From UBA1479 sp040216635 (GTDB lineage: Bacteria > Pseudomonadota > Alphaproteobacteria > Rhodospirillales > Casp-alpha2), in assembly GCA_040216635.1 (NCBI GenBank), contig JAVJOU010000007.1:1-64000 (forward strand): a stretch of DNA of 64,000 nt, read 5' to 3'. Of this stretch, positions 1 to 8,806 are shown piece after piece. The stretch's first letter is position 1, and every line of letters starts with the position of its first letter. A model generated the notes under the pieces. That model saw only the letters and a program-made list of their open reading frames with translations, did no database searches and was not told where the DNA came from. Position numbers and translations under genes: made by a program.

Positions 1-1
1 C

Positions 2-1366
2 ACCCTGGGCGGTGCCGACCTTCTGCGCCGCGCCATGGGCAAGAAGATCAAGGAAGAGATGGACCAGCAGCGCCAGCTGTTCGTCGACGGCGCGGTGGAA
101 CGCGACGTCGACGGCCGCAAGGCGTCCGACATCTTCGATCAGGTCGCCAAGTTTGCGGGCTATGGCTTCAACAAGTCCCACGCGGCGGCCTATGCGCTGG
201 TGGCCTATCAGACGGCCTATCTGAAGGCCAACCATCCGGTGGAATTCCTGGCCGCGTCCATGACACTGGATCAGCACAACACGGATAAGCTCAACATCTT
301 CAAGCAGGAACTGGACCGCATGGGTGTGGACCTGCTGCCGCCCGACATCAACAAATCCTTCGTTAAGTTTTCGGTCGAACGAGACGGCGATAAAAGCGCC
401 ATCCGTTATGCCCTGGCGGCCATCAAGAACGTGGGCGAGGGCGCCATGGCCGCCCTGGTCAATACCCGGGAAGAAGACGGCCCGTTCACGGATGTTTCCG
501 ACTTCGCCCATCGGTTGGACCCCAAGGTCATCAACAAACGGCAAATGGAAAACCTGATCCGCGCCGGGGCGCTGGACAGTCTCAACCCCAACCGCCGACA
601 ATTGTTCAGCTGCTTGGAGCGTATCCTCAAGGAAGCCGTCAGCGCCCATCAGGACCGGACCTCGGATCAGATGGGGTTGTTCGGCGGCGGCGACGGGCAG
701 GCCGCCCAGGCACAGGAAATCCGCCTGGATAATATCGCCGACTGGACGCCCATGGACCGCCTGAAAGAGGAATTCGACGCCGTCGGCTTCTATCTGTCGT
801 CGCATCCGCTTGCGACCTACGAAAACATGCTGGAAAAACAGAAGGTGACCAGCTTCGCCGATATTCTGGCAGCCGGGCGCCCCGGCCACAGACGCATGGC
901 GGGCACCTTGGTCGCAATGAAAGAGCGGACCTCAGCCAAGGGATCGCGTTATGCCTTCGTCAGCTTTTCCGACACCACGGGAACGTTCGAGGGCGTGATG
1001 TTTTCAGAAGTTCTGGCCGCCGCCCGCGAACATCTGACGGAAGGCAATTCGTTCCTGATCGAAATGGATATTCAGATCGAGGCGGAGGCTCCCCGCTTCC
1101 TGGTGCAGGGGCTGCGTCCTTTGGAAAGTGCAGCCCTTAACGCCGTCGGTTCCGTCACCGTGGTGATCGGCGGGGAAAGCCCGCTCGCCCCCCTGCGCGA
1201 GGTTCTGGAAAGCCAGGGCAGGGGGCAGGTGCCGGTTTATGTCGTCCCCCGGCTGGAAGACAACCGCGAGGTCGTGCTGTCCCTGAACGACAAATACGCC
1301 GTTTCGCCGGCTGTCATTCAAGCGCTGAAGGCCGTCAACGGTGTGCTTGAAGTTGTCGAAGGATGA
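2..1366 (+). CDS. dnaE: DNA polymerase III alpha subunit, 3' part
   Basis: C-terminal 454 residues of the replicative polymerase catalytic subunit; the reading frame is open through the left window edge, so the PHP, palm and thumb domains lie outside. Visible are the end of the fingers domain (motif GYGFNKSHAAAYALVAYQ near the left edge), a helix-hairpin-helix-like stretch around positions 500-590 (VINKRQMENLIRAGALDSL), and the OB-fold/tau-binding C-terminal region with AGTLVAMKERTSAKG. The protein makes DNA in the cytoplasmic polymerase III holoenzyme. The stop is TGA at 1364-1366. About 200 bp separate it from rpsB. Family assignment is secure; only the 5' end is missing. Confidence 0.96.
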   Translation, partial: TLGGADLLRRAMGKKIKEEMDQQRQLFVDGAVERDVDGRKASDIFDQVAKFAGYGFNKSHAAAYALVAYQTAYLKANHPVEFLAASMTLDQHNTDKLNIFKQELDRMGVDLLPPDINKSFVKFSVERDGDKSAIRYALAAIKNVGEGAMAALVNTREEDGPFTDVSDFAHRLDPKVINKRQMENLIRAGALDSLNPNRRQLFSCLERILKEAVSAHQDRTSDQMGLFGGGDGQAAQAQEIRLDNIADWTPMDRLKEEFDAVGFYLSSHPLATYENMLEKQKVTSFADILAAGRPGHRRMAGTLVAMKERTSAKGSRYAFVSFSDTTGTFEGVMFSEVLAAAREHLTEGNSFLIEMDIQIEAEAPRFLVQGLRPLESAALNAVGSVTVVIGGESPLAPLREVLESQGRGQVPVYVVPRLEDNREVVLSLNDKYAVSPAVIQALKAVNGVLEVVEG

Positions 1367-1568
1367 TCCTTCGCGCTCCCAGCCATACGGACAGCGCAAA
1401 AACGTCACGTTTTTTCCCTTGATCGGCCACCGTTAAGCCTTTAAACCACCGCTCCATATCGCACGCGGGGACGCGGCGCCTGTGCAAATTCACAGGATTG
1501 CCGCTCCGGTGTCCGGCCATGGGGCCGGATGACACCCTGCGGAGGCACAACCGGAGAAGAGGCTTATC
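1367..1568 (+). promoter_or_regulatory. rpsB leader region with two hairpins
   Basis: Gene-free 202 bp before rpsB. Two stems are visible: CCTGTG (1479-1484) pairing with CACAGG (1491-1496) across a 6-nt loop, and a longer stem GGTGTCCGGCC (1508-1518) against GGCCGG-AT-GACACC (1523-1536), i.e. GGTGTC with GACACC plus an inner CGGCC/GGCCG helix and a 2-nt bulge. The second stem ends about 20 nt before the purine-rich ribosome binding site at 1553-1562. Ribosomal protein S2 genes are often autoregulated through such leaders; that role here is inference. A short AT-rich palindrome (AAAAACG/CGTTTTT, 1398-1414) after dnaE is too weak to call a terminator. Confidence 0.45.
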
Positions 1569-2459
1569 ATGGCGATTCCGTCGTTCACCATGCGTCAGTT
1601 GTTGGAAGCTGGCGTTCACTTTGGTCACAGCACCCGTCGTTGGAATCCGAAAATGGCGTCGTATCTTTACGGCGACCGCAACGGCATCCACATCATCGAT
1701 CTTCAACAAACCGTTCCCTTGCTGCATCAGGCATTGAACGCCGTGCGCGACGTTGTCGCGTCCAACGGCCGTGTTCTGTTCGTCGGCACCAAGCGCGCCG
1801 CGTCGCCGCGGGTCGCCGAAGCGGCCAAGAAGTGCGGTCAGTACTACGTCAACCACCGTTGGCTCGGCGGCATGCTGACCAACTGGCAGACCATTTCCAA
1901 ATCCATCGCGCGGTTGCGCCAGTTGGATGAAATGCTGGGCAGCCATGAAGTTCAGGGCCTGACCAAGCGTGAACAGCTGGGCCTGACCCGCGAGCAGGAA
2001 AAGCTTGAGCGCGCATTGGGCGGCATCAAGGAAATGGGCGGTCTGCCGGACATCCTGTTCATCATCGACACCAACAAGGAAGACATCGCGGTTGCCGAAG
2101 CCAACAAGCTGGGCATCCCCGTCATCGGCGTGATCGATTCCAACAGCAACCCGGCCGGCATCACCCATCCGATCCCCGGCAACGACGACGCGATCCGCGC
2201 CATTTCGATGTACTGCAACCTGGTTGCGGATTCCGCGCTCGACGGTCTGTCCACGTCGATGGCCGCGTCCGGCGTTGATCTGGGTGCCGACGAGAACGCC
2301 GGCGGCCCGATCGAAGAAGCCCCGGCGGAAGCTGAAGCCGCTCCGGAAGCGGCTGCTGCTGAAGCTGCCGTCACGGAAGCTGCTGCCGAACCGGCACCGG
2401 CTGCCGAAGCTGCCCCGGAAACCCCCGCCGACGGCGAGGAAAAGGCTCCGGCATCCTGA
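1569..2459 (+). CDS. rpsB: 30S ribosomal protein S2
   Basis: S2 of the small ribosomal subunit, 296 residues, acting in S1 docking and subunit assembly. The start MAIPSFTMRQLLEAGVHFGH and the segment RWNPKMASYLYGDRNGIHII are family hallmarks. Residues up to about 235 are the conserved core; the rest is an Ala/Glu/Pro-rich acidic tail, common in alphaproteobacterial S2, which makes it longer than the roughly 240-residue E. coli protein. A purine-rich ribosome binding site (GGAGAAGAGG, 1553-1562) precedes the ATG. It lies 49 bp upstream of tsf, the classical rpsB-tsf operon, and follows a leader with strong hairpins. Confidence 0.98.
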   Translation: MAIPSFTMRQLLEAGVHFGHSTRRWNPKMASYLYGDRNGIHIIDLQQTVPLLHQALNAVRDVVASNGRVLFVGTKRAASPRVAEAAKKCGQYYVNHRWLGGMLTNWQTISKSIARLRQLDEMLGSHEVQGLTKREQLGLTREQEKLERALGGIKEMGGLPDILFIIDTNKEDIAVAEANKLGIPVIGVIDSNSNPAGITHPIPGNDDAIRAISMYCNLVADSALDGLSTSMAASGVDLGADENAGGPIEEAPAEAEAAPEAAAAEAAVTEAAAEPAPAAEAAPETPADGEEKAPAS

Positions 2460-2508
2460 CGGATCGGTCCGAACGATCCGACGCATGATCTGAAGAGAAG
2501 GTAGAAGA

Positions 2509-3435
2509 ATGGCTGAAATTACTGCGGCTCTGGTCAAAGAGCTTCGCGAAAAATCCGGCGCCGGCATGATGGACTGCAAAAAGGCGCTGTCGGAAAACGG
2601 TGGTGATCTGGAGCAGGCCATCGATTGGCTGCGCACCAAAGGTCTTGCCGCTGCCGCCAAAAAGGCCGGCCGTGTCGCGGCTGAAGGCTTGGTTGCTGTC
2701 GCCGTCGATGGCGGCAAGGGTGCGGTCGTCGAAGTGAACTCGGAAACGGATTTCGTGTCCCGCAACGACCAGTTTCAGGACTTCGTTCGCCAGGTTGCGC
2801 AGCTGGCGCTGGCTGCCGACGGCGATCTGGATAAGCTCCTTGCGTCCGATTACCCGGGTGCGGGCGGCTCCGTCGCCGATCAGTTGACCGACATGATCGC
2901 CACCATCGGTGAGAACATGTCGATCCGCCGCTGTGAAACGATGTCCGTCGATAACGGTGTGCTGGCGACCTATGTGCACAACGCCATGGGTGACGGCATC
3001 GGCAAGATCGCCGTTCTGGTCGGTCTGCAGTCCGATGCGGACAAGGGTAAGCTGGAAGCCTTCGGCAAGCAGATCGCAATGCATGTGGCCGCGGCCAAGC
3101 CGCAGGCCGTATCGCGCGACGAACTGGACCCGGAAATCCTGGAACGCGAACGCGCCGTTCTGTCGGAGCAAGCCCGCGAATCGGGCAAGCCGGAAGAGAT
3201 CATCGAGAAGATGGTCGAAGGCCGTCTGCGCAAGTTCTACGAAGAGGTCTGCCTGCTTGATCAGACCTTCGTGATCGACGGTGAAACACAGGTTTCCAAG
3301 GCCGTTGAAGCCGCCGGTAAGGATGCGGGCGGTGCCATTTCCATCAATGGTTTCAAGATGTTCGTCCTGGGTGAGGGCATCGAGAAGGAAGAAGGCGACT
3401 TCGCCGCCGAAGTCGCTGCCGCGGCCGGATCCTAA
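2509..3435 (+). CDS. tsf: Elongation factor Ts
   Basis: Nucleotide exchange factor that recycles EF-Tu-GDP to EF-Tu-GTP in the cytoplasm; 308 residues, the normal length. The N-terminal UBA-like domain contains ALVKELREKSGAGMMDCKKA, followed by the EF-Tu-contacting motif SETDFVSRN near residue 80. The rest forms the two core subdomains and coiled coil, including ILERERAVLSEQARESGKPE. An AAGAGAAGG ribosome binding site precedes the ATG. It is co-directional with rpsB (49 bp). A hairpin-rich 151-bp gap follows before pyrH, so transcription may be partly attenuated after this gene. Confidence 0.98.
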   Translation: MAEITAALVKELREKSGAGMMDCKKALSENGGDLEQAIDWLRTKGLAAAAKKAGRVAAEGLVAVAVDGGKGAVVEVNSETDFVSRNDQFQDFVRQVAQLALAADGDLDKLLASDYPGAGGSVADQLTDMIATIGENMSIRRCETMSVDNGVLATYVHNAMGDGIGKIAVLVGLQSDADKGKLEAFGKQIAMHVAAAKPQAVSRDELDPEILERERAVLSEQARESGKPEEIIEKMVEGRLRKFYEEVCLLDQTFVIDGETQVSKAVEAAGKDAGGAISINGFKMFVLGEGIEKEEGDFAAEVAAAAGS

Positions 3436-3441
3436 GCGCAA

Positions 3442-3556
3442 TTGCCCGGCACCCGGCAATCCGCCGGGCGCTGGGCAAGACGCCGTCTTTCGGGTGTTGT
3501 AAACTACGCCCGGTCCTTTTCACGCCGCCGGTTCCCCGTCTTGACGGGCCGGCGGC
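3442..3556 (+). promoter_or_regulatory. Two strong hairpins between tsf and pyrH
   Basis: The tsf-pyrH gap contains two long inverted repeats. The first is a nearly perfect 16-bp stem, 3442-3457 against 3463-3478, with a 5-nt loop, one mismatch and one G-U pair. The second pairs GCCGCCGG (3524-3531) with CCGGCGGC (3549-3556) and, inside, CCCGTC (3535-3540) with GACGGG (3543-3548). Neither is followed by a good T tract, so these are not textbook intrinsic terminators. They could attenuate readthrough, protect the tsf 3' end, or be a processing site. The pairing is seen directly; the function is inferred. Confidence 0.5.
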
Positions 3557-3586
3557 GGATTTTGATGGAACAGCGCGAGGTCCCCA

Positions 3587-4303
3587 GTGCCTGACGATCC
3601 AAAATACCGACGCGTTTTGTTGAAGCTCTCGGGCGAAGCCTTGATGGGCGAACGTGAATACGGTTTGGATCCGGACATGGTCGATCGCATCTGCGATGAA
3701 GTCGCCGCCGTCCACGGCATGGGCGTGCAGGTGTGTTTGGTGATCGGGGCGGGTAACATCTTTCGTGGTATGTCGGCCGCCGCCAAGGGGATCGAGCGCA
3801 CCAGCGCCGATTACATGGGCATGCTGGCCACGGTCATGAATGCCCTGGCGGTGCAAAGTGTTCTGGAATCAAAGGGCGTGAGCACGCGGGTGCAATCGGC
3901 CATCCCCATGCAGACTGTGTGCGAGCCCTATATCCGCCGACGCGCCGTGCGGCATATGGAAAAGGGCCGCGTGGTGATATTCGCGGCCGGCACCGGCAAT
4001 CCGTTCTTCACGACCGATACGGCGGCGGCCTTGCGCGCGGTCGAGATGGGCTGCCACGCCCTGCTGAAAGGAACGCAGGTCGATGGTGTCTATGACAGCG
4101 ACCCCAAGACAAATCCGGACGCCAAGCGGTTCGAGAACCTGAAATATCAGGATGTTCTTGCCCGGGACCTCAAGGTGATGGATACATCCGCCATTGCCTT
4201 GGCGCGTGATAATCGGGTTCCAATCCTTGTGTTTTCCATCCACAATCCCGGGGAATTCTCCAAGGTAATCAAAGGAGAGGGGCGGTTTACCCTGGTCGAT
4301 TGA
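3587..4303 (+). CDS. pyrH: UMP kinase
   Basis: Bacterial UMP kinase of the amino acid kinase fold: phosphorylates UMP to UDP with ATP, feeding RNA, CTP and UDP-sugar synthesis. The 238-residue length is normal. Key motifs are VLLKLSGEALMG at the N terminus (phosphate-binding lysine and glycines), VIGAGNIFRG, and GTGNPFFTTDTAAALRA in the nucleotide-binding region. The start is GTG at 3587 with GAGG at 3577-3580; an ATG at 3565 is out of frame. It lies between tsf and frr as in most proteobacteria, and is 57 bp from frr. Confidence 0.97.
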   Translation: MPDDPKYRRVLLKLSGEALMGEREYGLDPDMVDRICDEVAAVHGMGVQVCLVIGAGNIFRGMSAAAKGIERTSADYMGMLATVMNALAVQSVLESKGVSTRVQSAIPMQTVCEPYIRRRAVRHMEKGRVVIFAAGTGNPFFTTDTAAALRAVEMGCHALLKGTQVDGVYDSDPKTNPDAKRFENLKYQDVLARDLKVMDTSAIALARDNRVPILVFSIHNPGEFSKVIKGEGRFTLVD

Positions 4304-4360
4304 TCCGCTACAGGACGGCCCGCTTTGGGATCGCGCCAGCAACCGCAATGGGAGGAAGTT

Positions 4361-4930
4361 ATGGCGGAATTCAGTATTTCGAACCTGAAAGATGACATCA
4401 ACCGGCGCATGGAAGGCGCGATCGAGGTTCTGCATCGTGAACTCGGCGGGTTGCGGACCGGCCGAGCGGCGGCAAGCCTGCTTGAGCCCGTGACCGTTGC
4501 CGCCTATGGCTCGGAAATGCCCATGAACCAGGTCGGTAACATCGGCGTGCCGGAACCGCGTATGCTGACCGTGCAGGTGTGGGACAAAGGTCTTGTCAGT
4601 GCGGTCGAAAAAGCCATCCGCGATTCCGGTTTGGGGTTGAACCCGGCGGTCGATGGCCAGTTGGTGCGCGTGCCGATCCCGGCGTTGACCGAGGAACGCC
4701 GCGCGGAACTGAGCAAGGTCGCCCATAAATACGGTGAAGACGCCCGCATTGCCGTGCGCAACGTGCGCCGCCATGCCATGGACGAGTTGAAGAACGCGGA
4801 AAAGGCGGGTGATATTTCGGAAGACGCCTATCACGGATATTCCGAGGACGTGCAGAAAATCACCGATGATCACGTCACCAAAATCGATGAGATCATTACC
4901 CATAAAGAAGCTGAAATCATGCAGGTTTGA
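4361..4930 (+). CDS. frr: Ribosome recycling factor
   Basis: Releases ribosomes from mRNA after termination together with EF-G. The protein is 189 residues when started at the ATG at 4361, which has a good GGAGGAAG site at 4351-4358 and gives the typical N terminus MAEFSISNLKDDINRRMEGA; an upstream in-frame ATG at 4325 would add 12 atypical residues. The tRNA-mimic helical hairpin motif LGGLRTGRAAASLLEPV and the C-terminal long helices with VPIPALTEERRAELSKVAHK are present. Its TGA lies just before the uppS start. Confidence 0.97.
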   Translation: MAEFSISNLKDDINRRMEGAIEVLHRELGGLRTGRAAASLLEPVTVAAYGSEMPMNQVGNIGVPEPRMLTVQVWDKGLVSAVEKAIRDSGLGLNPAVDGQLVRVPIPALTEERRAELSKVAHKYGEDARIAVRNVRRHAMDELKNAEKAGDISEDAYHGYSEDVQKITDDHVTKIDEIITHKEAEIMQV

Positions 4931-4938
4931 CCGCATTC

Positions 4939-5679
4939 ATGACCTCTGTCCCTCTGCAATATTCCGACGGCCCGGCTGATGCGGCCCATGTCGCCATCAT
5001 CATGGACGGCAATGGGCGATGGGCGCAGGCACGTGGGCTGCCCCGTACGGCAGGCCATAAAGCCGGGGCCGAAGCGGTAAGACGGGCGATCAAGGCAGCC
5101 GTTAATCTGGGGGTGCCGTATCTGACCTTGTTCGGATTTTCGTCGGAAAACTGGAAGCGTCCGACGTCCGAAATCGGTGACCTGATGGGATTGTTGCGGC
5201 TTTATCTGCGCAATGAAATCGCCGAGTTGGATAAAGAAGGGGTGTGTCTGCGGGTGATCGGCAATCGGGCACGGTTCGATGCGGATATCCAGAAATTGAT
5301 CAACGATGCCGAGGAGCGCACGCGGGGCAATACGCGGCTTAACCTGACGATTGCGCTGAGTTATGGCGGCCGTCAGGAAATCCTCGATGCGGCGCGCGCC
5401 TTGGCGGAACGTGTTCAGCGGGGTGAAATCACCCCAAGCGATATCGATGAAACGGGGTTTCAGTCAATGTTGTATACGGCGGATCTGCCCGATCCCGACC
5501 TTGTCATTCGAACCAGCGGCGAACAGCGCGTCAGTAATTTCCTGCTGTGGCAGGTGGCCTATGCCGAATTCGTCTTTACCGATGTTCTTTGGCCCGATTT
5601 CGATGAAACGACCCTGGCGGGCGCGCTAGAGGATTTTCGCGGCAGGGAACGCCGGTTCGGCGCCGCCGCGGGCGTCTAG
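4939..5679 (+). CDS. uppS: Isoprenyl transferase (undecaprenyl diphosphate synthase)
   Basis: Cis-prenyltransferase that condenses IPP onto FPP to give the C55 lipid carrier precursor for peptidoglycan and O-antigen. Signature IIMDGNGRWAQARGLPRTAG near residues 18-37 holds the catalytic Asp and pyrophosphate-binding residues; ALSYGGRQEI and the C-terminal RTSGEQRVSNFLLWQ motif complete the family pattern. The ATG at 4939 is preferred (246 residues); a TTG at 4927 overlaps the frr stop and is an alternative. It lies directly downstream of frr and upstream of cdsA, a common alphaproteobacterial arrangement. Confidence 0.96.
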   Translation: MTSVPLQYSDGPADAAHVAIIMDGNGRWAQARGLPRTAGHKAGAEAVRRAIKAAVNLGVPYLTLFGFSSENWKRPTSEIGDLMGLLRLYLRNEIAELDKEGVCLRVIGNRARFDADIQKLINDAEERTRGNTRLNLTIALSYGGRQEILDAARALAERVQRGEITPSDIDETGFQSMLYTADLPDPDLVIRTSGEQRVSNFLLWQVAYAEFVFTDVLWPDFDETTLAGALEDFRGRERRFGAAAGV

Positions 5680-5697
5680 AGCCCGGCGGATCAGCTT

Positions 5698-6333
5698 TTG
5701 ACCCTTTCTGAATTTCAGCTTCGTGTCGTATCGGCGGTGGTCATGGTGCCGCCGGTCATTGCTGCCGTTTATTTCGGCGCTCCGTGGTTCACCGCCCTGA
5801 TAATCTTGTTCGCCGCCGCCATGTTGTGGGAATGGGGCGTTATGGCCCGGTCCGAAATCATGTGGTTGGTCCCCGGCACGGCATATTTGCTGGCGGCTTG
5901 CTATGTACTGTACCTGATGCGGGGCGCGGATGACCTGGGACGGAATTTGATCCTTTTTCTGTTCGTCGTTACCTGGGCGACCGATACCGGGGCCTATTTG
6001 ACCGGAAGGGCTCTGGGCGGCCCCAAATTGGCCCCCCGGGTCAGCCCGTCGAAAACGATTTCCGGAGCACTCGGCGGTTTGTTGGCTGGGGTCGCAGGCG
6101 GTATCTTGATATGGTGGTTGACCGGTGGGCCGGTCGATGTACAGATTGCCGGCGTCGCGGCGATCGGCAGCATTGCCTGTCAGGCCGGCGACTTACTGGA
6201 ATCCGGCGCCAAACGGCATTTTCAGGTTAAGGATTCCGGACGTCTGATCCCCGGCCACGGTGGTGTTCTGGACCGGGTGGATGGGCTGTTGGCCGCAGCT
6301 TTGGCCGTCGCGGCAACGGGAATCTGGCGGTAA
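5698..6333 (+). CDS. cdsA: Phosphatidate cytidylyltransferase (CDP-diglyceride synthase)
   Basis: Integral membrane enzyme making CDP-diacylglycerol from phosphatidate and CTP, the branch point to all phospholipids. The C-terminal signature SGAKRHFQVKDSGRLIPGHG followed by GVLDRVD is complete. At 211 residues it is shorter than the about 270-285-residue enterobacterial protein and has fewer N-terminal membrane segments; compact versions are known in alphaproteobacteria. The start is a TTG at 5698 with a weak ribosome binding site; the next in-frame ATG (5743) would cut into the first membrane helix. It lies between uppS (18 bp) and dxr (14 bp). Confidence 0.94.
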   Translation: MTLSEFQLRVVSAVVMVPPVIAAVYFGAPWFTALIILFAAAMLWEWGVMARSEIMWLVPGTAYLLAACYVLYLMRGADDLGRNLILFLFVVTWATDTGAYLTGRALGGPKLAPRVSPSKTISGALGGLLAGVAGGILIWWLTGGPVDVQIAGVAAIGSIACQAGDLLESGAKRHFQVKDSGRLIPGHGGVLDRVDGLLAAALAVAATGIWR

Positions 6334-6347
6334 CGCAGGGAAACGGA

Positions 6348-7556
6348 ATGGATTTGGCACTTAATACCGACGCAGTTGCGGATAGTTCGGACAGCCGTTC
6401 GCGCAGCGTGACCATCCTTGGGTCGACCGGGTCCATCGGCTGCAACACGGTCGATATTCTGGCGCGCCATCCGGGAGCTTTCCAGGCAAAGGTTCTGACG
6501 GCCCACCGCAATGCCGCCCTTTTGGCGGAACAGGCGATCCGCCTGGGCGCCAAGCAGGCCGTCATCGGTGATGAAACGAAATTCCAGGAATTGAAGTCGG
6601 CGCTTGCCGGAACGGACATCGAGCCGGCAGCCGGAACGGGGGCCATTGAAGACGCTGGAAGCGCTGATGCAGATATCGTCGTTGCCGGGATTGTCGGTGC
6701 AGCGGGGCTGAAGCCTGTTCTCAATGCGGTTCGCCGTGGCGCCACAGTGGCGTTCGCCAACAAGGAATGCTTGGTTTCGGCCGGCGACCTGATGGTTCGA
6801 GAGGTTAAGGCATCGGGGGCGACCTTGTTGCCGGTTGATTCCGAACACAGTGCTATTTTCCAGGTGTTTGATTTCGAACAGCCCGAAAAGGTGCGCCGCA
6901 TCGTGCTGACCGCATCCGGCGGGCCGTTCCGCACCCGGGCGCGCGACGCATTGGCGGCCGTCACGCCGGCCGAGGCCGTGGCCCATCCCAACTGGGACAT
7001 GGGCGCCAAAATTTCCGTCGATTCCGCGACCATGATGAACAAAGGGCTGGAGCTGATCGAGGCCTTCCACCTGTTCCCCGTGCCGGAAGAGCGCATCGAA
7101 ATTCTTGTCCACCCGCAATCGGTGATCCATTCCATGGTCGATTACGTTGATGGATCGGTTCTGGCGCAGCTTGGTACACCGGATATGCGGACCCCGATCG
7201 CCTATGCGCTTGCCTGGCCGAAACGCGTCGAAACGCCTGCCGAACGTCTGGCGTTGGAAGAAATCGGCACGTTGACTTTCGAATCCCCCGATCCTGTGCG
7301 CTTTCCGGCTCTTCGCCTAGCCCGCGAGGCATTGCGACGGGGGGACAGCGCACCTACCTTATTGAATGCTGCCAACGAAGTTGCCGTTGCTTGGTTCCTT
7401 GAACGGGGATTGGGGTTCCTCGAAATTACGGAGGTCGTCGAAAAGGTGCTGGATAAAGTTGCCGCCCAGCCGCTCAATTCTCTCGACGACGTCTTCGCCG
7501 CCGACGCCGAGGCGCGCCGTGCGGCAGAGGAAATCGCTTCGAAATCAGTTGGTTAA
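6348..7556 (+). CDS. dxr: 1-deoxy-D-xylulose 5-phosphate reductoisomerase
   Basis: Second enzyme of the MEP isoprenoid pathway: converts DXP to MEP with NADPH and a divalent metal. The protein is 402 residues. The NADPH motif ILGSTGSIGCNTVDIL begins about 23 residues in, after a short non-conserved extension. The metal and substrate site shows LPVDSEHSAIFQ, TASGGPFRT, HPNWDMGAKISVDSATMMNK and HPQSVIHSMVDYVDGS. MEP pathway use is supported by the fused ispDF in the same window at 55.4 kb. It is followed 61 bp later by rseP. Confidence 0.98.
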   Translation: MDLALNTDAVADSSDSRSRSVTILGSTGSIGCNTVDILARHPGAFQAKVLTAHRNAALLAEQAIRLGAKQAVIGDETKFQELKSALAGTDIEPAAGTGAIEDAGSADADIVVAGIVGAAGLKPVLNAVRRGATVAFANKECLVSAGDLMVREVKASGATLLPVDSEHSAIFQVFDFEQPEKVRRIVLTASGGPFRTRARDALAAVTPAEAVAHPNWDMGAKISVDSATMMNKGLELIEAFHLFPVPEERIEILVHPQSVIHSMVDYVDGSVLAQLGTPDMRTPIAYALAWPKRVETPAERLALEEIGTLTFESPDPVRFPALRLAREALRRGDSAPTLLNAANEVAVAWFLERGLGFLEITEVVEKVLDKVAAQPLNSLDDVFAADAEARRAAEEIASKSVG

Positions 7557-7617
7557 TTCCTGAATTTCGGGTATTCCACCGCTTGGGAATCCGCTTGGAC
7601 TTACAGAAGGGCCCTCC

Positions 7618-8754
7618 ATGAACATCGTCGATTTTGCCTTCAACTACGTCGTGGTCTTCCTGATCGTGTTGACCATCTTGGTCTTTGTCCACGAATGGGG
7701 GCATTACTGGGTTGCGCGGCGTGCGGGTGTGCGGGTCGAAGTGTTTTCGATCGGTTTCGGGCCGGAAATTTACGGCTGGACCGATAAACACAAGACACGG
7801 TGGAAAATCAGCGCGATCCCCCTTGGTGGTTACGTCAAGATGTTCGGTGAGGCCGATCTCGGCTGGGAAGAAGAGGAAGAAGCAACGCCTCTGCCACCGG
7901 AAGAAAAGGCAGTTTCCTTCCACCACAAAAAGCTTTGGCAGCGTTCGGCGATCGTCGCAGCCGGTCCGATTGCCAATTTCATCTTTGCGGCAATCCTTGT
8001 CGCACTGTTGGCTGGCATTGTCGGCACGGCGCGCCCGTTGGCTTCGGTCGGTGTGGTGCAGTCGGGCAGTGCTGCCGCCACGGCACAGCTTCTTCCCGGA
8101 GACCGCATCACGGCCATCGATGGCCAGCCCATTAAATGGTTTGAGGACTTGCGCCGGACGGTATCCGCAAAACCAAGCGTTCCGATTGAACTGACCCTGT
8201 CCCGTGAGGGTGAAACCATTGCCGTGACCGTGACGCCGCAACCGCGCCAGGTTGAGGGGCAATCAACGCCCATTGGTTTGCTTGGTGTCGGGTTTAACCC
8301 CGAAGCCGTCGAATACGAACGTCAGGGTCCGGTCGAAGCCATTTCGACCGGTGTCGGCTATACCGTGAACATGGTTACCCGGATTTTCGGTGTGCTTGGT
8401 GAAATGATAACCGGCAATCGCTCGGCCGAAGAACTGGGTGGTCCGCTTCGCATTGCACAGCTTTCCGGTGACATCGCCCAATTGGGGGTGAAGGAATTGA
8501 TCATGTTCATGGCGGCGTTGTCTGTGAACTTAGGCTTGATCAATCTCTTTCCGATCCCGGTGCTGGATGGGGGCCGTTTGGTGTTCTATGCAGCGGAAGG
8601 GCTGCGCGGGAAACCTGTGGCACCCAAGATCGAGGAATACGGCATGCGTCTTGGCCTGGCGTTGGTATTGTTTCTCGTCGTGTTCGTGACGTGGAATGAT
8701 ATAAACCAAATGCCCTGGGACAAGGTTGTCGACTGGGTTAAGGGACTAATTTAA
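7618..8754 (+). CDS. rseP: Site-2 intramembrane zinc metalloprotease RseP
   Basis: Membrane metalloprotease of the S2P/RseP family (MmpA in Caulobacter), which cleaves transmembrane anti-sigma factors or polarity proteins. The zinc site HEWGH is in the first membrane helix (LVFVHEWGHYWVARRAG, about residues 21-37). A PDZ domain lies in the middle (VVQSGSAAATAQLLPGDRIT) and the second catalytic motif VLDGGRLVFYA is near the C terminus, followed by membrane segments. The 378-residue length is typical for alphaproteobacteria, with one clear PDZ rather than two. Position between dxr and bamA matches the conserved envelope-assembly cluster. Confidence 0.96.
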   Translation: MNIVDFAFNYVVVFLIVLTILVFVHEWGHYWVARRAGVRVEVFSIGFGPEIYGWTDKHKTRWKISAIPLGGYVKMFGEADLGWEEEEEATPLPPEEKAVSFHHKKLWQRSAIVAAGPIANFIFAAILVALLAGIVGTARPLASVGVVQSGSAAATAQLLPGDRITAIDGQPIKWFEDLRRTVSAKPSVPIELTLSREGETIAVTVTPQPRQVEGQSTPIGLLGVGFNPEAVEYERQGPVEAISTGVGYTVNMVTRIFGVLGEMITGNRSAEELGGPLRIAQLSGDIAQLGVKELIMFMAALSVNLGLINLFPIPVLDGGRLVFYAAEGLRGKPVAPKIEEYGMRLGLALVLFLVVFVTWNDINQMPWDKVVDWVKGLI

Positions 8755-8806
8755 CGGAATGCCAATGATTTAGGGGCATAAGGGCGGAACACCTGGGGTT
8801 ATTGGC

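Noticed and set aside
1398..1414. AAAAACG-TCA-CGTTTTT palindrome after dnaE as an intrinsic terminator
   Set aside because: The stem is short and nearly all A-T with a 3-nt loop; it is too weak to support a terminator call.
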